Assembly (NCBI GenBank): GCA_016165875.1
Contig: JABBOT010000080.1
Location: 47,946,032-48,010,031 of the forward strand
DNA from: Acanthopleura granulata
Taxonomy: Eukaryota; Mollusca; Polyplacophora; Chitonida; Chitonidae
Length of the DNA: 64,000 nt
Direction of reading: 5' to 3'
The notes under the pieces are model-generated. The model did not search any database. It saw only the letters and a program-made list of their open reading frames with translations, and was not told the DNA's origin. This document shows, piece after piece, positions 58,090 through 64,000 of this stretch; the first letter of the stretch is position 1, and each line of letters starts with the position of its first letter. A program made the translations under genes and the position numbers.

Positions 58090-58345
58090 CAAGGACGACA
58101 ACCACATAAAAATATTTGTGAATGTGCCGTTTCTACGGAAACACTGCGCATACATAATTCATAAGTCCATCTCCAAAATACAATGCCATCTAACTGGAAA
58201 CGCCTTATAAGGTACAGTTCTCGATCCATATCTTCATTTGTACCATACAAAGACAAGTCCTCACTGGAAACTCAAAGCTATGTGGTGTATCAGTTTATAT
58301 GCCCTAGTTGCGGGTATAGTTATGTAGGCGCTTGTTACAAAGACA
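58090..58345 (+). pseudogene. Penelope-like element remnant (RT C-terminus and GIY-YIG-type endonuclease start)
   Basis: One frame reads HIKIFVNVPFLRKHCAYIIH and KSISKIQCHLTGNAL. After a frameshift near 58205 the other reads LIRYSSRSISSFVPYKDKSS, LETQSYVVYQFICPSCGYSY and VGACYKDNQ. Order and words (PF..., S.FKDK, VVY.F.CP.C...YVG) fit the join between reverse transcriptase and the GIY-YIG endonuclease of Penelope-like elements, where VVY...SYVG is the GIY...YIG pair. The rest of the endonuclease (R, E, N residues) is gone. It is a short dead piece, possibly extending left to about 57900. It lies antisense within the presumed first intron of GPCR 2. Confidence 0.7.
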
Positions 58346-58479
58346 ATCAGAACATACCAACAACAGCAATAGCGAAATACATAATCATATTGAGCAACGC
58401 TCCAGTTTGCAACATATATATAAGCCTGTATAATTCTTTACTGTATATATTTTCTGATGATGACACAAACTAAGTATCC

Positions 58480-59480
58480 AAAATAGAGATCGACGATATA
58501 ATGACCACAATATTCGGAGTTACCCTCGGTTTATTTGATGCTAAATTGATCACTGGATGACCATATTTACTGTAACAATAGAGGTTTTGTTCCCGGTCTC
58601 TAAATTGTTACACAACCTCCAGGCGGTCGTTGGATTCCCAACAACAAAACATCTTCATTATCTCACCGCTGTTTATGGGGACAAGCAGTTTGCCGTCTAT
58701 CCATTGTAGAAGGGGGCATTCTCGTCACCATCTCTTCATATGCACGTAAACGCGTTATTCGACATTTCACGTTAGTGTATTAGGGAGTTTCTCTCCCATT
58801 ATCAACCCAGAGGCAGGTAATCTGCTCAATTTAAATCGACCTCTGTCTTCTTACCAGCAGACATTCATCGAAATTCATTATCTGTTTAGAACACCTGATG
58901 CGTTTATTGACCTTAGAGTCGTCAGCATTCACCAGCTATGTGCAGCAGCCATAAAATCATAATCTATACCGGCAGAAGCCATTAACATCAGCTGGAGCCT
59001 GTGATATAAATGGTTGATGGGTTGATGACCTGTACAAAGCATTCTAAAGCCAGTCACGTGGTTTACCCCCACGCAATCGTACTATACAACGTTAGCTGTA
59101 ATAAAAATAGGCCCGCCGAGCAGGGAAATACTCGGCAAGGCGGTTGAAATCAAAAATGCATCAATTAATTGTCCCATAACCGGTACTTGGGCGCACTAGC
59201 CATTACATGACATATTTACTGAAAACTTGGTTCTAATATTACGGTTCAAGGTAAACTAAATTTGGACGGATTGAATCGAATTAACTGTAAGGTAATAAAA
59301 CATTAAACCAAATGCTTATTTCACAAGAAGATAAGCCATTTGAACGAATTATGAATGCTTCAGTTATATTTTAAACCTGGGCCATTAATAATTTGTTACG
59401 TTCATAACTCTACGCGGCAGAGTCAGATTCTGGATTCTCAATCTGAGCTACACACGGGTTGCGGGTTCAGTGCCTCGCTT
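58480..59480. other. Stretch without supported gene
   Basis: No exon or element recognised. A tRNA-like but non-canonical piece at 59405-59480 (CTCTACGCGGCAGAGTC ... GCGGGTTCAGTGCC) may be a SINE head. Confidence 0.4.
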
Positions 59481-59487
59481 TGGGCAG

Positions 59488-60590
59488 GAAGATCTGTATT
59501 TCTAGCTCGTAAGATCTTGGCTTAAACGTTCGGTAAATCGTCAATGGGAAGATCTTTAGAACTCTTAAAATCGTGACTGAAATATTTGGTAGATCGTTAA
59601 ACAGGAAGATTTGTAGCTCTAGCCCAAAAGATCGCGGCTGAAGTGTTCGGTGTCAAAAGGAAGGTCTGATGAAAATATGAACGTGCCTGAAACCTTCCGC
59701 TTATCTCAGCAGGATGGTCTGTTGAGTTACTAAGGTCGTATCAGAGGTACTCTAGAGGCCGTCAACTGGAAGATCCGTAGAACTCTTAAGATCGTGACTT
59801 AAGTGTTCTGTAAATCGTCAACAGAAGGATCTTTAGAACTCTTAAAATCGTAACTGAAGTGTTCGGTTCGAAGGTCAGTATCCAAATTCCGTGAAACAAC
59901 TGTGCATAATTTTGCACATGCATAATGCATGTGTGTCAGTGATGCACAAATTATGTATCACAGATACACACATCGGTGTGGATGTAATACACAAATTGTT
60001 TACTGCTGGTACTGCATTTTTACCACAATAATGTACACCACTCGTACACAGTAGGTTTACAGTAGCTCATAAGATGGTGACCGAAGTGTCGGTAGATTGT
60101 CAGCAGGAAGATCTGTGAGGTCATAGGGTCCTGACGCGGAATGTCGTCTGCACTGAGGGAGGTCTGTAAAACTGATGCTAGTGGCTGAAAATCCTCTGCA
60201 GGAAGATATACAGATCTCGTACGATCTTGGCTAAGGTGTTTGGTAAATCGTCCACAAGAAGATCTGTAGAGCCCATGATCGTTACATAAGTGTTCTCCAA
60301 CTGGGCAAAAGGAAGATTTTAAGGATACCTAAGATCGGGAGTAAGGTGTCCTGTAGATGGTTAACGGGAAGATCTCTTGAACTCTTAAGATCATGAGTAA
60401 AATGTTATTTACACTGCCATCAGGAGGACCTGTAGATCTAATAAAGATTTTGACTGAAGTGTTCTGCAAATCAGTCTGAAGGGATTCCTGTGGACTTACA
60501 AGATCCTGACTGAGTGCTTTGTAAATGGACAATAGCCAGATCTGTAGAACTACAAAGATCGTAGCTAATCTGTTCGGCACAACAATCAAG
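59488..60590 (+). repeat. Strongly diverged tandem field, about 55-60-bp units
   Basis: AGGAAGATCTGTAGAACTCT, TAAGATCGTGACTGAAGTGT, TCGGTAAATCGTCAAC recurs some 15 times with many differences (GAAGATCTG or variants near 59488, 59548, 59605, 59660, 59769, 59825 and on). The field is interrupted at 59885-60060 by a dispersed element. Confidence 0.85.
59890..60060 (-). repeat. Unnamed dispersed repeat, copy 2, inserted in the tandem field
   Basis: The reverse complement reads CTACTGTGTACGAGTGGTGT, ACATTATTGTGGTAAAAATG, AACAATTTGTGTATTACATC, GTATCTGTGATACATAATTT, colinear with 20111-20300. It splits the 55-60-bp repeats, so its edges mark an insertion. Confidence 0.65.
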
Positions 60591-60599
60591 TCCATAATT

Positions 60600-61130
60600 A
60601 GTTTTGTAACTGCAATAAAAATAATTCACGTTTTCGGTGAATATATGCACATGTGACGATCTGCAGAACAGCACTGAGCGAGCTTGTTCCTCTGTTGGTT
60701 TGCAACTATGCATCCGTGTGTTACAGGTGATATGCAGGTGTAGCTTCACGTGAGTCTTTGCATTGCATGTGTAGTACTCACTGGAGTACCGGCAACAAAG
60801 ACAAGTATCTCCTGTTGGATTGGGATGCGATTTAATCGACCGAACAAGCACATACCTTTGCTGGTCATGACAAAGCTTTGAGACTGTGCTGATTTTTTTG
60901 CTGTTGTTTGTTTTGTTTTTTCTTTTTTTTTGTTTGTTTGTTTTTTGGGGGGTTTTTTGGTTTTTGTTTTTTCTTCACCGAATGCCTCTAGTAACTAGAG
61001 TACAACGACATCGTGAAATTCAATAAAGACCAAAGTAAATGTACAACTTGGCACGGGTAGGATATAAACGGAACGTAATTCTCTTCTGGCAGTCAATCTC
61101 TGTACTCTTCATCAAGTATTCTGCAGATTC
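60600..61130. other. Stretch with a T/G-rich low-complexity run, no gene
   Basis: 60890-60975 is TTTTGTTTGTTTG-like sequence with a G run. The ORF on the - strand at 60471-60851 is cysteine-rich by chance and partly made of the tandem field. Confidence 0.45.
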
Positions 61131-61133
61131 CAC

Positions 61134-61320
61134 ACAGTCAGAAAAGTGGTGATGGCCCATCACCAATAATTGGTGGTGGGGTATTGTCATCACAATAATT
61201 GGTGAAAAGAAATGGTGATGACCAATCCCATCACCATTTATCGGTGATGGGATTACGCCATCACCATTCATTGGTGATGAGAAATGGTGATGGCTAAAAG
61301 GATGGCCCAAATTTATCACA
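61134..61320. repeat. Cluster of inverted GGTGAT/ATCACC palindromes
   Basis: GGTGATGGCCCATCACCAAT, AATTGGTG, CCCATCACCATTTATCGGTG, ATGGGATTACGCCATCACCA, TTCATTGGTGATGAGAAATG. Five or more alternating direct and inverted copies with AATTGGTG or ATTTATCGG spacers. Confidence 0.85.
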
Positions 61321-61324
61321 GTGA

Positions 61325-62550
61325 AAATATGTCATCACAGTTCAATGTCAATGACAAAACTAGGCCTATTCCTATAGCTACGGTATTTTGTGAATAATGT
61401 ACATGTATTAATGTTTATATATAGAATCTAAATTTCCTGAAGGTGGAATTATTAAATATACAGATATATAGATTTCTGTCAGTCATAAGACTGTTCTCAA
61501 TAAACAAATACTGTAGTACTAAATTTGTAAAGTGAAATATTTCGAGAAACACTTGCATATATATATAATGTATATGCATATCATTTTTCGTACCCAACAA
61601 TGAGGGGCAACCCTTGCTGTCGCGAGGGATGTTTTCTCTGTATAACACACTCTGATTAACGAGCATAGGATTGCGTCCGCAATCATAAGACGTGTGGTTA
61701 TCATAATGCTTAAAAATGACTTAAAGTATTCTGCAGTATTCGGTACTTAGGTGGCAGCACCTGTGTTTCTTTATTGTTTAGAATGACTCAGAAGTGGAAA
61801 TGCAAAAGGTAAGCCTATATACACGTAGCTTGACCATACAGAGCTTATGTGTTGTACGCCTCCTTCCGCCTCCTCCATCACCCCTTCCGTCCACCACCCC
61901 TTCCCTCCATCACCCTGCTCCTATTGCGAGGAGAGCACTAAATCTTGTTTTCATAAGGTGTTACACTGGCAGGACAGTGTGAAACGGTGGAGCATATATA
62001 CATGGACATGGACTATGTACTGAATGCTGTCAGAGCTAGGAATTGAATGGTAAGTGTACTTTGGTGTCTAGATTATGTTTGCTTGATATAATTTAATCAA
62101 ATTTGTTTTCAAGGTTTCTTCGGAGGACCTAGCTTAACAACTGAATAGATTTCATAATTTGTTCTTAAGTTTGTTTCTTTGATCATGCTTTAATTATTGT
62201 GTCTGCTGTTTGTCTGCAACCTTGGAACATCACTATATCATATTTGGTATCAAACCTTTCTTAAAATGCACATTAAAACAGATTGTTGCTTTCCAGCCTG
62301 TCAGTGTGACCATTTTTAACCATTTCTAAGTGGCTCCTGCCTGCCTGCACAATCTCTTGCACTATGCAACTAAATCTAACAAAATTTAGACGTTTTTTTT
62401 AATTCACTGAACCTCTCACTTGTATGTGCTTTGGTGATTACATGACTCCTAACAAATACTAATATTTTGTACCTATCTTTTAATTTGGACCACCGTGACT
62501 ATCGACAAAGTTTATGGGGATGCCTCTGGAAGAGTTCAGTCCTGGACCTT
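61325..62550. other. Stretch without supported gene
   Basis: Includes a pyrimidine-rich CCTCC/CCACC run (61858-61922). No exon recognised. Confidence 0.4.
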
Positions 62551-62552
62551 AC

Positions 62553-62827
62553 TATGTGGTTGGGTTAGCGAACTAGTGCAGCTTATTGACCCAGCGTATT
62601 GCCCCCCACCAATGCGTTCGCTGTGAGTTCATGTCCAACTCATGCTGGCTTCCTCTCCGGCCGTGCGTGGGAAAGTCTGCCGGCAACCTGCGGATGGTCG
62701 TGGGTTTCCGCCGGGCTCTGCCCGCTTTCCTCCTACCGTAATGCAGGTCACCGTTGTATAGGTGAAATATTCTTGAGTACAGCGTAAAACACCAATCAAA
62801 CAATTAAATGAAATAAATAAATAAATA
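62553..62827 (+). mobile_element. Full-length SINE family 1
   Basis: GTTGGGTTAGCGAACTAGTG, AATGCGTTCGCTGTGAGTTC, TTCCTCTCCGGCCGTGCGTG, GCAACCTGCGGATGGTCGTG, GGGCTCTGCCCGCTTTCCTC, TATAGGTGAAATATTCTTGA, AGCGTAAAACACCAATCAAA and an AAATAAATAAATA end. Confidence 0.94.
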
Positions 62828-62829
62828 CT

Positions 62830-63360
62830 GTGTGTTTCATGAGACGACATGAAAGATATCTAGGTTGCGACGGATGGCCTTATGATATGCCGAACTGCCT
62901 CCCCTGGCGGTGGCGGCACAGTGCTAAATACAAGATATTCAGTATAACCCTCATGTGAAACAAGTTCTGAGGCATACTGAACAGGGAGTTTGTAGATTGC
63001 CCAGAGTTCATAGAGAGGACTGCCAGGCAGTTATGTGATTCTGTGACATTTTATACCAAAGCAAGCGAGAAACTTTGGACAGTACAGTGCACAGAAATCT
63101 TGTTCTAAATCAAAGTTGTGCCATGCTGCTGTTTCATGTCATCATGAGTTGTACATGATTGTGTATTTTCTCCTGCTAATACATGAATCCATTTCCTCCT
63201 TTGCTGAGAGTTTTAATGTTCATTTAGTTCGGCTGTTAAAAGTTATGGTTCCTTTGATTGCGGTTTACTCTGGAATTTTATTATTTCAGTGATGTGAAGG
63301 TGGCTAGCACAAAACCGAAAGACGCCATTTTTAAAAATATGATATATAATAAGGAACATG
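62830..63360. other. Stretch without supported gene
   Basis: No feature recognised. Confidence 0.4.
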
Positions 63361-63361
63361 C

Positions 63362-63475
63362 GTGATCAGCGTCTCACCAAAAAATGATGATCAGCCCATC
63401 AGCAAAAAATTGGTGATCAGGCGATCACCAAAGAATGGTGATCACTAAAGATCACCGTTTCCAGCCGTCACCAAA
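63362..63475. repeat. Second cluster of GGTGATC/GATCACC palindromes
   Basis: GTGATCAGCGTCTCACCAAA, AATTGGTGATCAGGCGATCA, CCAAAGAATGGTGATCACTA, AAGATCACCGTTTCC. Same building block as at 61134, here with a C after GGTGAT. Confidence 0.8.
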
Positions 63476-63479
63476 AAAC

Positions 63480-64000
63480 ATTAGACATTAGATACCAAAG
63501 AAATGTCACGTGTGGCGAATGTGGAATCATTGAAAACATGAAAGGATGTCCAAGTTTCCTCATAATGCACCTCTTTTTATGGCTTGACTGAGTCAGGGGT
63601 TGCTCAAACAAAAATGAACGAATTACGTATATTGCTTTCCGCTGTATGCATAGTGTGTGGCCATGTGTGAAGATGTTAAAAAAAGAGAAGCAAAACCATC
63701 ATTTGCTTTATGCAACAGTTGCCTATCCATTGCATTTGCTTGTCTCAGCTTAGCGTCCTCGCCATGGGATTCGACCAGCTACATCGACCAGCTACATCGA
63801 CCAGCTACATCTGAAATATCAGACGCCGCTATCCACTTCACCTGAGGAATAAATCCATGTAAACGCGTTCTTAGCGTGCTAGTCAGAGCCACGCTAATCA
63901 CACAGTGGCTGAACACGTTTTGTTTTTCAAACTGAATTTCTCCTCTACAAATCTATCCCATGCAAACGAAATTCTGCGTGGTATTTTTCCCCGTTAGGAA
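63480..64000. other. Right end of window without supported gene
   Basis: Only a 13-bp triplet repeat (GACCAGCTACATC, three copies, 63772-63810). The 62-codon ORF here is unrecognised. Confidence 0.45.

Noticed and set aside
59405..59480. Possible tRNA gene.
   Set aside because: Box-like words are present but no cloverleaf with proper acceptor and anticodon stems can be formed; at most a SINE head.

Overview
This window is nuclear DNA from an animal, most likely a lophotrochozoan (mollusc or brachiopod). The evidence is split genes with GT-AG introns, low gene density, AT-rich intergenic DNA, many tandem arrays, and about 18 copies or fragments of one tRNA-derived SINE whose 3' end reads like '...AAATATTCTTGAGTACGGCGTAAAACACC...' followed by (AAAT)n. 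A second and a third SINE family and a LINE tail ending 'GTGGCGTTAAGCCAAACTCA' fit the same group. The clade is inferred from how these repeats look, not from a database match. No bacterial, phage or CRISPR feature is present.

Three genuine host genes can be supported. (1) A Ly6/uPAR (three-finger) GPI-anchored protein lies on the + strand (8908-16121). It has a signal-peptide exon, two domain exons, two phase-1 introns and 10 cysteines ending in DNCN. (2) A complete two-exon class A GPCR of 372 aa lies on the - strand (29430-26974). (3) The large second exon of a paralogous GPCR lies on the - strand (57591-56807); its first exon is not visible and probably lies beyond the right edge. Both GPCRs share an intron at exactly the same place and phase in TM2, and both lack the usual CWxP tryptophan and NPxxY proline.

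The rest is mobile-element debris and satellites. Protein-level remnants include a Tc1/mariner transposase (48030-48893), a Penelope-like element end with a GIY-YIG-type motif (about 58090-58345), two LINE reverse-transcriptase C-termini (11190-11676 and 19232-19640) and a possible THAP zinc-finger fragment (17057-17173). Non-coding candidates include a TIR element (18473-18988), three foldback elements (4771-5045, 22721-23141, 55778-55992) and a dispersed family with copies at 20111 and 59890.

Layout: 1-1700 is a 48-bp minisatellite with a SINE fragment. 1.7-8.7 kb is mostly featureless with old duplications. 8.9-16.5 kb is the Ly6 gene, whose first intron holds a LINE, two SINEs and a 2.5-kb minisatellite of 38-bp units. 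16.5-24 kb holds small repeats and mobile-element candidates. 24-26.9 kb is featureless. 27-29.4 kb is GPCR 1. 30-56 kb is repeats, SINEs and the Tc1 remnant. 56.8-57.6 kb is GPCR 2. 57.9-64 kb is the PLE remnant, a diverged 55-60-bp repeat field, palindromic GGTGAT clusters and a SINE. At least a dozen unrelated tandem arrays occur in 64 kb.
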